A program made the translations under genes and the position numbers. From positions 1 through 64,000 of the forward strand of contig NZ_JAHLQJ010000006.1 in the NCBI RefSeq assembly GCF_018919145.1: a DNA stretch of 64,000 nucleotides. The letters are read 5' to 3'. This document shows, piece by piece, positions 24,617 through 33,875 of this stretch (within the stretch, counting starts at the first letter, position 1; each line of letters begins with the position of its first letter). The stretch is from Paenibacillus brevis. Its GTDB lineage: Bacteria > Bacillota > Bacilli > Paenibacillales > Paenibacillaceae. The notes beneath the pieces were generated by a model, which was not told the origin of the DNA, searched no databases, and worked only from the letters and a program-made list of their open reading frames with translations.

Positions 24617-25516
24617 ATGAAAAAAATCTTATCTATAATATTCGCTTGTTCATTCTTTGTATATTCTGGAATATCTTATGCTTCTCCTGTAAGTAATGGT
24701 GTCGATACAAAGCAGTTGCAGGAAAAGGTTAAGTTAGAACAATCCATTATGAGTGAATCTAAGATACCCTTACAAAAGGTCACTATTGATCCAAATAATA
24801 GTGCTGAAGTGGAATTAACTATTAATGATTATGACGTGCTACCAGAAACCGCTAATGATATTCGTGAATTTGCTGGAAAAGTCCAAAATGGTGAACTTGC
24901 CTCGGGAGAAATTAGTTTATTTGTACCAGCGGTCAGTCTATCAGCTGTAGGTGGCTCAACCACTAGAGAATATGTAGGGTACAAAAACAAGTTGTATCGT
25001 GAAGAAGTCGTAGTATACGTGAGTTCTAGCAATCCATCGGAAATTGGGAAGACAACAAAAGAAAAATGGGCCGATTATGTAAAAAAAATTATTACAGGAA
25101 CCGTTAATTACTATATTGATAAAGCACTGGATTCTTATACTTTAGATTCTTGGAGTATGTCAAAAATTTTTTTAACGGCCATACCTACGCAAGTTCCTGC
25201 TACATCAGATATTACACATTTTGCGGTGTTTAATCAGACTGTAGCCAAAAAGAATACCTATATACAAATAAATGATGGCATAAAAAATGTATGGGCTTTT
25301 GGATACGCCAGTGAGAGCGGTAGTGTGTATTGGCAAAATTACCGTCTTGTCCAAGGATACGGTTTGATAAATGATCAAGACACTCCTGTCGTATCAAAAA
25401 CGTTGCCAAATTACAATAAGGGTGACGAAAAGGCATGGCAGTGGTATGTTCAAGGAGGGGTTACTGAGCGTTTTAGTAATTACAAGTATGGGGGTGTAGT
25501 ATTCAACGCGATTTAA
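24617..25516 (+). CDS. Secreted protein of unknown function (299 aa)
   Basis: A Sec signal peptide (about 1-22, cleavage near SYA-SP) predicts export. The mature protein is polar, beta-rich in composition and has no Cys. Segments such as REYVGYKNKLYREEVVVYVSS and AVFNQTVAKKNTYIQINDG are typical of secreted Bacillus proteins, but I cannot place it in a family. Its codon use is clearly more AT-rich than that of the flanking operons, suggesting acquisition. A GAGGGAG site precedes the ATG. The next gene starts 1 nt after its stop, so the two are a unit. Confidence 0.75.
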   Translation: MKKILSIIFACSFFVYSGISYASPVSNGVDTKQLQEKVKLEQSIMSESKIPLQKVTIDPNNSAEVELTINDYDVLPETANDIREFAGKVQNGELASGEISLFVPAVSLSAVGGSTTREYVGYKNKLYREEVVVYVSSSNPSEIGKTTKEKWADYVKKIITGTVNYYIDKALDSYTLDSWSMSKIFLTAIPTQVPATSDITHFAVFNQTVAKKNTYIQINDGIKNVWAFGYASESGSVYWQNYRLVQGYGLINDQDTPVVSKTLPNYNKGDEKAWQWYVQGGVTERFSNYKYGGVVFNAI

Positions 25517-25517
25517 T

Positions 25518-26027
25518 ATGAAAAAAAACATTATATTAATAGTGAGTTTGCTAATTTTGGGACTGTTGATTTATGGTTTATATAGCGGTTACATGTACAC
25601 AAGCAGTTATTATAAACATGAACATATTAAAGAAGCAGTTATAGAACTTTATGAAATTATTCCCGGTAAAGGAATGTCAACAATTCAACATATTAAAACC
25701 ACGGATGAGCAAGAAATTTTTGAAGTGGTAGAGCTCTTGAAAGACAGGACAGTCATAAAATTAATTCCTGACATTGGGCCAGCAAGAAATTATACGAGTG
25801 AAACTTTTTATTTGCGAGTTGAGTTTATTTCAGATACAAATTTAACCTTAGAGTACAGAATTCTCTCCACCGGGCATGTTGAAGTTGAAAAAGGCTTTGG
25901 TACCGGTTCCTCAAATACTTTGGTTTTCGGTGGTAGCAGCAAGAAATGGTTTAATGAAATTAAAGCCTTGGTCAATGAAAAAAAGCAAAATCCACTATGG
26001 TTTAACCCGGAACTTTTATTAAAATAA
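25518..26027 (+). CDS. Membrane-anchored protein of unknown function (169 aa)
   Basis: One N-terminal membrane helix (about 5-27), then an extracytoplasmic domain of about 140 residues with no Cys and no motif I recognise (TTDEQEIFEVVELLKDR, TFYLRVEFIS, EYRILSTG). The beta-strand-like pattern resembles small Bacillus lipoprotein-like or YfjD-type domains, but this is weak. It starts directly after the secreted protein gene and ends at a strong terminator. It may bind or retain the partner at the membrane; this is speculation. AT-rich like its partner. Confidence 0.7.
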   Translation: MKKNIILIVSLLILGLLIYGLYSGYMYTSSYYKHEHIKEAVIELYEIIPGKGMSTIQHIKTTDEQEIFEVVELLKDRTVIKLIPDIGPARNYTSETFYLRVEFISDTNLTLEYRILSTGHVEVEKGFGTGSSNTLVFGGSSKKWFNEIKALVNEKKQNPLWFNPELLLK

Positions 26028-26048
26028 TTTGATGCACATCAGAGGAAG

Positions 26049-26100
26049 AAGCACCCCTTATTTAGCGGAAACGTTTTATAAGTGGTGCTTTTTTTATTTT
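26049..26100 (+). terminator. Terminator of the AT-rich pair
   Basis: Stem AAGCACCCCTTAT (26049-26061) with ATAAGTGGTGCTT (26078-26090), then a run of seven T. Confidence 0.92.
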
Positions 26101-26113
26101 ATAGAGATGATTC

Positions 26114-26371
26114 TTAAAACCAATACTTGGCAAGGTACAAGAATAGGACACAATAGCCAGCCAATGCTAAAGCTCCGCATACTCTTCCTGCGATCGACAA
26201 CCCTTTTCCTTGACTGTATGAACTTGACATTTCATTAATAGATTGCCTTGACAGTATGATTGCTGCTATCGCAAGGAAAAATCCAAAAAGCGGTATGACC
26301 AAAGATAAAATTCCCAAGATTAACGAGGCAACAGACTTAGAATTAATCTGTTCTGGTGAATTTCTAGACAA
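26114..26371 (-). CDS. DUF4190 domain membrane protein (85 aa)
   Basis: Small protein with two membrane helices (about 12-42 and 60-82) joined by the YSQGKGLSIAGRVCG motif, as in the longer relative at 4444-4821 but without its Gln/Pro-rich N-terminus. The start is TTG 26371 (translated MSRNSPEQ); the site AAAGGAGG lies upstream. Function unknown. It converges on the terminator of the secreted/membrane pair. Confidence 0.82.
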   Translation of the reverse strand: MSRNSPEQINSKSVASLILGILSLVIPLFGFFLAIAAIILSRQSINEMSSSYSQGKGLSIAGRVCGALALAGYCVLFLYLAKYWF

Positions 26372-26540
26372 TTCCTTCGACCTCCTTTACTCCTTTGACC
26401 TGAATATATCAAATTATGGAAGAGATATCCATGCTTCATTCGCCAGTCATTGCTTTTGTTCAGGTGTGATTTGAATAGGGACTTGTCTGAATAACGTTAT
26501 TATGATATTCTAACTGTAAATTTAAGGAATACCGGAACGG

Positions 26541-26589
26541 AAGCACCGTCCACCTACCGAGTCATCGGTTCGTGGGCGGTGCTTTTTTT
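26541..26589 (+). terminator. Terminator in the leader of the Tad operon (possible attenuator)
   Basis: Stem AAGCACCGTCCAC (26541-26553) with GTGGGCGGTGCTT (26572-26584), inner CCGA/TCGG pairing, then seven T (26583-26589). It points toward the Tad operon and ends 27 nt before its first ATG. No plus-strand gene precedes it within 500 nt (the upstream gene is on the minus strand). Confidence 0.85.
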
Positions 26590-26615
26590 GGTTCCGGGAG
26601 GAGGTGAGGCGGGCG

Positions 26616-27803
26616 ATGCAGCCAATCAGGCTTGTTTTAGCCGCAACAGAAGAGGATTACATTGAACCGTTTCTTCAATATATCCGTTGTAGTGAGTTTG
26701 AAAGACGGTTGGTGGTGACCGCTTTCAGCCGGAAGGAAGCACTATGGAAATATATTGAGAATGAGCCCGATGAGATGGATGCCGTTCTTGGAGAGACATC
26801 GTTTCGGGAGGGCTGGCAAGGGAAGCTGCGGGAGGGGGCTCCATGGATTGAGCTCCGGGAAGGAGGATATTCCGATCGGGAAGTTAGATCAGGCCTAGGG
26901 GTATCGAAGTACCAGCCATTAAGCCGTTTGCTGGCAGAGATTGAGGAGATGATCCGGGGCAGAAGAGAGACGGTTGGGAATGAGGGGAAGACAAAACTGA
27001 TCGGAGTCATATCGGCAGCAGGAGGAAGCGGGAAGACAACAGTCTCTATCCAGCTTGCCAGACAGTTCGCATCCGAGGGAAAGCATGTAATTTACATCAG
27101 TCTTGAATCACTTCAGTCAAATATTTCAAGTGACGGAAGAGAGGAGGTCGAGGCTGAGGGACGCCCGGGTTTGGCTCGGCTGTTATATGACTTGAAGGCA
27201 TCAGGGGAGAAGCATCAGAAGCCCCGTCATCCAATTAGTCACTATGTATATAGAAATGCTTTCTTGAGGGGCGACGCCTTTCCGGCATTGTATAACCTGA
27301 ACGAGATGAAGGAGTTGGAGCGAAGTGATGTTGTAGCATTGCTCGAATTCATTATTGAGAGCCGGAGTTATGATGCTGTAATTGTTGATACGGATTCCAT
27401 TCCTGATTTTCGTATAGAGACCGTGATGGAACGGGCAGACCAGCTTCTTTGGATTGTCGGTGAGAACCAGATCATATTGGACAAGACGGTAAAATGGCTG
27501 GTATTTCTGGAACGAACCAACCCGGGGCTATACAACGGGATTATAGGAAAGTCGCTGTTTGTTGCCAATCGCACGACAGAAGAAGTCCCCCGTTCTCTTC
27601 CTGAAAGAAACATCCCGATTTCGGCCGTACTGCCCTGGATTTCAGCGTGGAATGGCCTTACTGGATATGCTGAAGGTCAGCGGCAGGCGCCCGCATATCA
27701 ACGAGATGTGATGAAATTGAGCAGATTGCTTCACGAGAATGAGAACCGGACGGCTCCTGGTGGAAGGGAGAGCCCGGCATGCTCGAAGATGAGCTCTTCC
27801 TGA
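26616..27803 (+). CDS. CpaE/TadZ-like P-loop ATPase of the Tad pilus system
   Basis: About 395 aa. An atypical receiver-like N-terminal region (about 1-110) precedes a MinD/ParA-type ATPase domain with deviant Walker A SAAGGSGKTT (about 132) and the hydrophobic VIVDTDS Walker B-like segment. TadZ/CpaE proteins place the pilus machine in the cell. The ATG 26616 has GGAGGTGA at 9 nt; an in-frame GTG lies inside that site. First gene of the Tad operon. Its stop overlaps the TadA start by 25 nt. The C-terminal tail (ENRTAPGGRESPACSKMSSS) lies in that overlap. Confidence 0.88.
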   Translation: MQPIRLVLAATEEDYIEPFLQYIRCSEFERRLVVTAFSRKEALWKYIENEPDEMDAVLGETSFREGWQGKLREGAPWIELREGGYSDREVRSGLGVSKYQPLSRLLAEIEEMIRGRRETVGNEGKTKLIGVISAAGGSGKTTVSIQLARQFASEGKHVIYISLESLQSNISSDGREEVEAEGRPGLARLLYDLKASGEKHQKPRHPISHYVYRNAFLRGDAFPALYNLNEMKELERSDVVALLEFIIESRSYDAVIVDTDSIPDFRIETVMERADQLLWIVGENQIILDKTVKWLVFLERTNPGLYNGIIGKSLFVANRTTEEVPRSLPERNIPISAVLPWISAWNGLTGYAEGQRQAPAYQRDVMKLSRLLHENENRTAPGGRESPACSKMSSS

Positions 27804-29041
27804 CACTGCGCCGAGAGATTCGCTCTGGACTTGATGTGACATCTACTATGCAGGATGACCAGCTAATGGAGCATATCGAGCGGTATGTTCTTGGAGATGA
27901 ACGGTTAACGGAGCTGACTTCAACAGCGAAGCGAAAATGGGTGCGCAGGCTGTACGATTCTTTCCGAGGGCTTGATGTACTGCAGCCTCTGATCGATGAC
28001 CGAACCATCACGGAGATTATGATCAATGGTCATGAGGAGATTTTTATAGAGCAAGCAGGAGCTATCCGGCAGCTTACTGCGCAGTTTGAATCAAGGGGAC
28101 GGCTGGAGGATATTATTCAGAGCATCGTGTCGAATGTGAACCGGGTTGTCAATGAGTCGTCACCAATTGTCGATGCCCGGTTGAAGGATGGCTCCCGGGT
28201 CAATATTGTACTTCCGCCGATTTCACTTAAAGGACCGGCCATGACGATCCGGAAATTTCCCGAGCGGCCGTTATCTATGGATGATCTTGTGGCTAAGGGC
28301 TCGCTGGACACAGATACCGCTGAATGGTTAAAGAAGCTGATTTACGGCAAATTCAATATTTTTATCAGCGGGGGAACCGGATCCGGGAAAACCACGTTTT
28401 TGAATGCTCTGTCCCAATACATCCCTTCGGATGAACGGGTCATTACGATTGAGGACTCCGCAGAGCTGCAGATCGTAACAGTCCCTAACCTGGTCTCCTT
28501 AGAGACGCGGAATGCGAATACCGAAGGCAAAGGGGAAGTTACGGTCAGAGACCTGATCCGCTCCTCCCTCCGGATGCGCCCTAACCGAATTATTGTCGGG
28601 GAGGTTCGGGGGGCCGAGGCGCTTGATATGCTCCAGGCGATGAACACTGGCCATGACGGCAGCTTATCCACTGGGCATGCGAACAATACAGCAGATATGA
28701 TCAGCCGTCTGGAGACCATGGTGTTGAGTGGCGCTGATTTGCCGATTGGGGTTGTAAGGAAGCAAATTGCTTCGGCGATCGATATTTTTATCCATTTGTC
28801 CAGGCTCCGTGACCGAAGCAGACGAGTCATGGAAATCTCTGAGGTCATCGGCATGGAGGATGGGGAGGTGGTTCTGAACCGATTGTATCAATTCAAAGAA
28901 TTGGGTGAGGAAGAGGGGAAATTGATAGGGGTTCTGGAGCGAACGGGAACGATGCTTCGAACCGAGAAGCTGAGCATGGCAGGGATTGCTGCCGATGTAA
29001 CGGCCCTATCTGAGGAGGCAAGCGCACATGGCATGGACTAA
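27779..29041 (+). CDS. TadA/CpaF-type pilus assembly ATPase
   Basis: Secretion ATPase of 420 aa, normal length. Features: FINGHEEIFIEQ-like N-terminal fold (here IMINGHEEIFIEQAG), Walker A GGTGSGKTT (about 197), Asp box TIEDSAEL, VRGAEALDMLQAMNTGHDGS and the His-box STGHANN. It hydrolyses ATP to drive both pilus extension and retraction in Tad systems. Coupled to the CpaE-like gene (25-nt overlap) and TadB (14-nt overlap). Confidence 0.95.
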   Translation: MLEDELFLTLRREIRSGLDVTSTMQDDQLMEHIERYVLGDERLTELTSTAKRKWVRRLYDSFRGLDVLQPLIDDRTITEIMINGHEEIFIEQAGAIRQLTAQFESRGRLEDIIQSIVSNVNRVVNESSPIVDARLKDGSRVNIVLPPISLKGPAMTIRKFPERPLSMDDLVAKGSLDTDTAEWLKKLIYGKFNIFISGGTGSGKTTFLNALSQYIPSDERVITIEDSAELQIVTVPNLVSLETRNANTEGKGEVTVRDLIRSSLRMRPNRIIVGEVRGAEALDMLQAMNTGHDGSLSTGHANNTADMISRLETMVLSGADLPIGVVRKQIASAIDIFIHLSRLRDRSRRVMEISEVIGMEDGEVVLNRLYQFKELGEEEGKLIGVLERTGTMLRTEKLSMAGIAADVTALSEEASAHGMD

Positions 29042-29837
29042 AAGGGTGCTGAGACAACTAAACGAAGCCAAAAAGCAGCCGCAAGGTGCTTCACCCCTTC
29101 CTGACTATCGGCAGTATACGCTCAGTAATCGGCAAAGAGCGGCCTGTTTATTGGTGGGCGGTTTATTACTGTACGGCATTGGCTATGTGTTTTTCCATTC
29201 GGTTATGATAGCTTTTGTTCTTGTCGGAGGCACGGTGCTTCTTCCAAAGTACTGGAGCCAATATTTGCTGCGCAGAAGACGCGAAGCATTAGGTCTTCAT
29301 TTCAAACAGGCGCTGTATTCGCTGTCTTCCTCATTAGCCGCCGGGCGCTCTGTGGAGAATGGATTTCGTGAGGCGATCAACGATCTTGAGCTGTTGTATC
29401 CGGACGGGGGCAATGACTTGATCCGCGAGTTGGAGATTATCTGCGCCAGAATGCAGTATGGTCAACCTATCGAAGAGGCATTGCAAGACTTTAGCCAACG
29501 TGCAGATCTTGAAGACATACGCAATTTTGCGGATGTGTTCACAACCTGTAAACGCTCCGGAGGCGACCTCATCGAAATCGTAAGACGAACTTCTTCTATT
29601 ATCAGCGAGAAGCTGGAGATTACCCAGGAGATCGGAGTCATGCTTGCCCAGAAGAGGTTTGAGTCCAAAGCAATGCTGGCGGCACCTGTGTTATTTCTGA
29701 TCTTTATGGATGTCAGCTCACCGGATTATATGGAGCCCCTGCATAGCGGGGGAGGACTCCTTATTTCTGCGATAGCTCTTCTGATGTACGCAGGCTGCTC
29801 CTGGATGATTCTGCGTATGATGGATATCCGCCTATAA
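29028..29837 (+). CDS. TadB-like inner-membrane platform protein
   Basis: Protein of 269 aa with a type II secretion F domain. Two early membrane helices (about 35-80) are followed by the T2SSF cytoplasmic segment (GLHFKQALYSLSSSLAAGRSVENGF, GGDLIEIVRRTSSIISEK) and two C-terminal helices (about 218-262). It makes the platform with TadC, to which the ATPase docks. Confidence 0.9.
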   Translation: MAWTKRVLRQLNEAKKQPQGASPLPDYRQYTLSNRQRAACLLVGGLLLYGIGYVFFHSVMIAFVLVGGTVLLPKYWSQYLLRRRREALGLHFKQALYSLSSSLAAGRSVENGFREAINDLELLYPDGGNDLIRELEIICARMQYGQPIEEALQDFSQRADLEDIRNFADVFTTCKRSGGDLIEIVRRTSSIISEKLEITQEIGVMLAQKRFESKAMLAAPVLFLIFMDVSSPDYMEPLHSGGGLLISAIALLMYAGCSWMILRMMDIRL

Positions 29838-29848
29838 GGAGGCTAGGT

Positions 29849-30721
29849 ATGCTCATTCTGGCTGGAATATTATTTGGGCTCTTATCGGTAGGCTGGATAG
29901 CACTCTTCGCTGTATCCCGGCCAAGATATACGGCTGGCAAGCCTGCTGAACTGGAGGGGATCCGCCTTCAGGCCATTGCTCCACCCATGTTGTATTTATT
30001 GGATCAGATAGCCGTCTCACGGAGACTTCCTATTTTCTTCTATAAAATTCAGCGCTCGATTACAAAAATTAGCGGAGGCAGACGAGGCGGAGAACACACC
30101 TTATTATTTTTAGCTGAAATGCTGTCTTATGCTTGGCTGCTGCTTACATTGGGCTGTCTGATGTCATTGTTGGCTCAGAAATCGGATGGACTGATTATCG
30201 GCACGATGCTTGCTTTCCTGCTGCCTGCTGCACTGATTCATGATTTGCACAAAAAAGTCGTTCGGCGGGAGCAAGAGATGCTGCTGGAATTGCCGGAGCT
30301 GCTTAACAAGATAATTTTGCTGGTCGGTGCAGGATCAACTGTGCAGCAGGCGATCCGGACGAGTATTGAACGGAAAGGAGAGGATTGTAAGCATCCTTTG
30401 TATAGAGAACTGAGACAGATGCAGCGGGAATGGGACGGGGGGTATTCATTTCAACAGGCGATGGAGGGCTTCTCCAGACGCTGCGGCATCCAGGAGATTT
30501 CTGCATTCGCAACAGCCGTCCTGCTTAATTTCCGAAGAGGAGGCAATGATTTTGTGCTCGCCCTGATGGACGTGTCCAGATCGTTATGGGAGCGGAGGAA
30601 GGCGATATGCAAGACACTCGGAGAGCAAGCCTCTTCGAAATTGATATTTCCGATGGTGCTCCTGTTTTTGGTGGTGGTCATTCTCGTAGGAGCCCCGGCA
30701 TTTATGATGATGAATTTATAA
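29849..30721 (+). CDS. TadC-like inner-membrane platform protein
   Basis: Protein of 290 aa. Membrane helix at the N-terminus, two in the middle (about 88-135), and one at the C-terminus, with the T2SSF domain between (LPELLNKIILLVGAGSTVQQAI, FRRGGNDFVLALMDVSRSLWERRKA split here). An AAGGAGG site overlaps the end of the preceding gene. Partner of TadB. Confidence 0.9.
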   Translation: MLILAGILFGLLSVGWIALFAVSRPRYTAGKPAELEGIRLQAIAPPMLYLLDQIAVSRRLPIFFYKIQRSITKISGGRRGGEHTLLFLAEMLSYAWLLLTLGCLMSLLAQKSDGLIIGTMLAFLLPAALIHDLHKKVVRREQEMLLELPELLNKIILLVGAGSTVQQAIRTSIERKGEDCKHPLYRELRQMQREWDGGYSFQQAMEGFSRRCGIQEISAFATAVLLNFRRGGNDFVLALMDVSRSLWERRKAICKTLGEQASSKLIFPMVLLFLVVVILVGAPAFMMMNL

Positions 30722-30753
30722 CTTAACTTAATTTAATTCATGAATAGGAGCGA

Positions 30754-30954
30754 ATGGATATGTGGATGCAAATTCAAGGGAAAGTAAAGAGCTTTTGGGG
30801 AAATGAGGACGGTCTTGGCATGCTGGAGATGATCCTGATTATTGCCGTCATTGTTATTATTGCAATCATTTTCCGGTCTCAGCTTAAGGAGATGATTACG
30901 AGTCTGATGGGCAAGGCGAAGTCTCAGACCGAGGACTTCATGGAAGGTAAATGA
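30754..30954 (+). CDS. Flp-type (Flp1 family) pilin
   Basis: Prepilin of 66 aa. A short positively charged leader precedes the cleavage/hydrophobic region EDGLGMLEMILIIAVIVIIAI, with the class IVb Gly before the hydrophobic run and a Glu at position +5. The C-terminus is short and polar (KAKSQTEDFMEGK). Size and context fit the major pilin of the Tad fibre, processed by the prepilin peptidase at 34846. Its stop overlaps the start of the next gene (ATGAGT). Confidence 0.88.
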   Translation: MDMWMQIQGKVKSFWGNEDGLGMLEMILIIAVIVIIAIIFRSQLKEMITSLMGKAKSQTEDFMEGK

Positions 30955-31607
30955 GTAAGCTGCGTCGGGATTGTGAGGGAAGCTTTACGCTTGAAGCTTC
31001 CCTGGTCATGCCGGTAATATTTGTATCCCTGTTTCTGCTTCTGTTCTTCTGCTTGTATTTCTATCAACAGAGTATTCTCAGTCATGTTGCTGTCGTGGCA
31101 GCGGAACGAAGCGCCTATGTATGGGATAACAGCCACCGCGGGATAAGGGATGGCTCCTTTGAAGCCGGTGAACGCGATCAACTCTACTGGCGTTTGACCG
31201 AGGATCGGATGCTTGAGGCGATTTTCGGACTCGGAGGGAAGGTGGATGCGGCGGAGTTGCAATTACCGGTCGAAGGGAACAGCAAAGATTCTCTTGCGAT
31301 CACGAAGCTGCTTAGAGTTGGTACAGAAATTCCGGCAGGGCTTGAAGGGAGTGTGGAATACCAGAATCAATTGCTGCTGCGAAAGGTAAGCGTCTCGCTG
31401 AACCGATTCGTCCCCTTTCCGGCCTTGGAGCGAGTCATCGGCTCACTGAGGCAAATCGGCATTTCCGAGGCCTATGTTGTCGATCCGGTGGAATGGATCA
31501 GGACAGTAGAGCTGGCTCGATATTATGGCGGCAGATTTAAAGAGCGCGGAGACGGTGGAATGAATCCCTCGGAGGCAGGGAAAGCGCTCGAAGCTTACGG
31601 GAAATGA
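30951..31607 (+). CDS. TadE-like pseudopilin
   Basis: Protein of 218 aa. N-terminal GSFTLEASLVMPVIFVSLFLLL is the TadE-like membrane segment with the Glu at the pilin +5 place. The rest is an extracellular domain without Cys. TadE/F proteins are minor pilins that help assembly of the Flp fibre. A second TadE-like gene follows at 33844. Confidence 0.85.
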   Translation: MSKLRRDCEGSFTLEASLVMPVIFVSLFLLLFFCLYFYQQSILSHVAVVAAERSAYVWDNSHRGIRDGSFEAGERDQLYWRLTEDRMLEAIFGLGGKVDAAELQLPVEGNSKDSLAITKLLRVGTEIPAGLEGSVEYQNQLLLRKVSVSLNRFVPFPALERVIGSLRQIGISEAYVVDPVEWIRTVELARYYGGRFKERGDGGMNPSEAGKALEAYGK

Positions 31608-31640
31608 GTGATCCGTTCCAAGCGCTTGGAGGTGACGTTA

Positions 31641-33875
31641 TTGAAAAGATGGAGAAATCATCCCGAGGCAGGCAGTGTATCCGTATTTTTGATTATGATC
31701 TTTGCTGCGGTATTTGCCTTTGTTGCCATTTTCATTGATTTTGCCAGAATGTCGGCGCTGCAGGCAAAGACAGAGCTGCTGGTGCGCTCTGCATCACGTT
31801 CTGTGCTCTCGGCTTACGATCCGATACTTCTGGAGCGATACGGCTTATTTGCCTTTGGTGAAACAGATGAGAATTACCTTATGTCCAAGGTGCTGAGCGA
31901 CCAGCTGAACTATATGAGGCGAAGCGACTCCTTTCCGATTGTGGATGTTCGGCTGGATGAATCTACAGTAGAGCTGGGGCGGCAGCTTGGTAAATATGAA
32001 GTGTTTGAACAGCAGATTCGGGAACAGATGAAGTATCGTGCCCCGATTGACTTCTCTATCGATATTATTAATCGCTTTAAGCCGATGTCGGAGGCGATGA
32101 AGGAGGCTTCCAACACGGTAGATTTACTTGGAAAGCTGCAGAAGCTGTACGACCGTCGAGAAGCCAAGCTGGATGAATTGCTGAACGGACAAGCCTCAGC
32201 GGCTCAGTCAGCAGCTCAGTTGGCTGCCTTGCTTCCAAGAACCGGTTCAGGTTCCGGCAGCAGTCAATCAGGCTTTTCAACTGCGGAGCAACTGGTGTCA
32301 GGGTACAGCAATTATGTCTCGATGATTGAGGCTGAGCGGGCACGCAGAGAAGCTTCTGAGCATTCAGGAGGAGAACAGGAAGAAGATGATAGTTATGCTT
32401 TGGAAATTAGCCGGTACCAGCAGTCGGCTTCGCTTCTGTTTAGCGAGATGAATGACCGTAATAATGCTGCAAAGCAGCTTCATAATGTTGTGCTTTCTAA
32501 GTCAAAGGAGCTCTTGCAAGAAATTAGAAGCTTGAATGCGGAAATGCTGCTTCTGATCGAGAAGGCGGAGCAACGTCCTGAGCAGGAGGCTTATAACAAG
32601 GTGGGAAGCGGTGAGGGTTTACCGGTCTCCGGAAAAGAAGAAATCGCTCCGCTTCGTGCTCAAAGCCGCAAGCTGCTGCTTTCTGATTCATTATTGAATG
32701 ATATTTCAGCGGGAATTGAGGCGCAGACTGAGCGGATCATTTCGTTATCAGGCGCTGCAAGCGCATTTTTATCTATGGAAGGCTCGGTTCTGTCTGCGTC
32801 GGCTTCAGAGTCGGCACTTCATTCTGCGGTTGAACATGCGAGAAAAGAAGCTGATAAGTACTTGACTGAATTTGTTGATGCCGGATCTGGAAACCGTCTG
32901 CAGCGAATCAATGCAATCATCGAAGAGTACCGCGGATCAGACAAGGAACGCAAAGAGACCGAAAAGAAGGCCGAGGATAAACTGGATGAAGCTAAAGGGC
33001 TTCTTGGCCGAATTGATAATCTGAAGGAGGAATCGCAGCAGAATCAGGAGCAGTTTGATCTGCTAGAGTCCTTTTACAAGGCGAACAAAGATATGAATCA
33101 AGCTGAGGATAGCGATAATGCGCGAAAGAACGGCATCAAGAGTGATCCATATGAAGCCGGAGGAGCGGCGATGGGCGGAATGGATTCCTTCTATGGTGGA
33201 ATTGCAGCACTGATGGACAGTATGTCGGACAATCTTTTTCAAGCAGAATACATAACAGGCTATTTCAATCATTTCAATTTGAAGGAGCTTCAGGGAACGA
33301 TCGACTCCTCGGGGGGAGAGTCTGGTCCATCTGGCGCTGCAGATTTCTCCGTGGAGAGCCAGGAGATTGAATATATTCTCTATGGATTTCATTCTCCCCA
33401 AGGCAATATTGCCGCCGCGTACGGGGAGATTTTCGCGATGCGTCTGGCGATTCGGACGATGGAGGGGCTGCTCAAAAACTCGAAGAACGGGAACCCGTTG
33501 CTGATTGTGGCTGGAGCGCTTCTCTACGGCGTAGAACACGCTATTAAGGACATGATCTCACTGACGAAGGACGGATATCTGGAGCTAAGTGATTATCTGA
33601 AGGTCAAGCTGACCTATAGGGATCACTTGCGTATATTTCTAATGCTTCATGGTCCTGGCAAGTCTCGGTTGTCACGTATGCTGGCTGTTATTCGCCTGAA
33701 TACCGGGGTGCCTGTTGATGAGAGGGAAACCTATGTGAGTGCCAAGCTGACGACGGCTATTCCGCTATGGTTCCTCCCTGGAATAGCAAGTCTGATGGGG
33801 AATACGGGGATTCTGAAGGGTAAAGTGGAAGGGACAAGATATTATGCGGAGAAACAAGCAGACTTTTCATACTAG
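31641..33875 (+). CDS. Large TadG-like/DUF5702-type pilus-associated protein
   Basis: About 744 aa. An N-terminal TadE/G-like segment (GSVSVFLIMIFAAVFAFVAIFIDFARM split here) is followed by SPILLERYGLFAF-type text (here DPILLERYGLFAFGE), long helical and coiled-coil regions (about 120-190, 260-480), and a C-terminal globular part with DHLRIFLMLHGPGKSRLSRMLAVIRLN (split here). I chose TTG 31641 with GGAGGTGA 5 nt upstream; GTG 31608, adjacent to the previous stop, is possible. These large proteins are typical of Gram-positive Tad loci and are thought to sit outside the membrane in pilus assembly. Confidence 0.85.
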   Translation: MKRWRNHPEAGSVSVFLIMIFAAVFAFVAIFIDFARMSALQAKTELLVRSASRSVLSAYDPILLERYGLFAFGETDENYLMSKVLSDQLNYMRRSDSFPIVDVRLDESTVELGRQLGKYEVFEQQIREQMKYRAPIDFSIDIINRFKPMSEAMKEASNTVDLLGKLQKLYDRREAKLDELLNGQASAAQSAAQLAALLPRTGSGSGSSQSGFSTAEQLVSGYSNYVSMIEAERARREASEHSGGEQEEDDSYALEISRYQQSASLLFSEMNDRNNAAKQLHNVVLSKSKELLQEIRSLNAEMLLLIEKAEQRPEQEAYNKVGSGEGLPVSGKEEIAPLRAQSRKLLLSDSLLNDISAGIEAQTERIISLSGAASAFLSMEGSVLSASASESALHSAVEHARKEADKYLTEFVDAGSGNRLQRINAIIEEYRGSDKERKETEKKAEDKLDEAKGLLGRIDNLKEESQQNQEQFDLLESFYKANKDMNQAEDSDNARKNGIKSDPYEAGGAAMGGMDSFYGGIAALMDSMSDNLFQAEYITGYFNHFNLKELQGTIDSSGGESGPSGAADFSVESQEIEYILYGFHSPQGNIAAAYGEIFAMRLAIRTMEGLLKNSKNGNPLLIVAGALLYGVEHAIKDMISLTKDGYLELSDYLKVKLTYRDHLRIFLMLHGPGKSRLSRMLAVIRLNTGVPVDERETYVSAKLTTAIPLWFLPGIASLMGNTGILKGKVEGTRYYAEKQADFSY

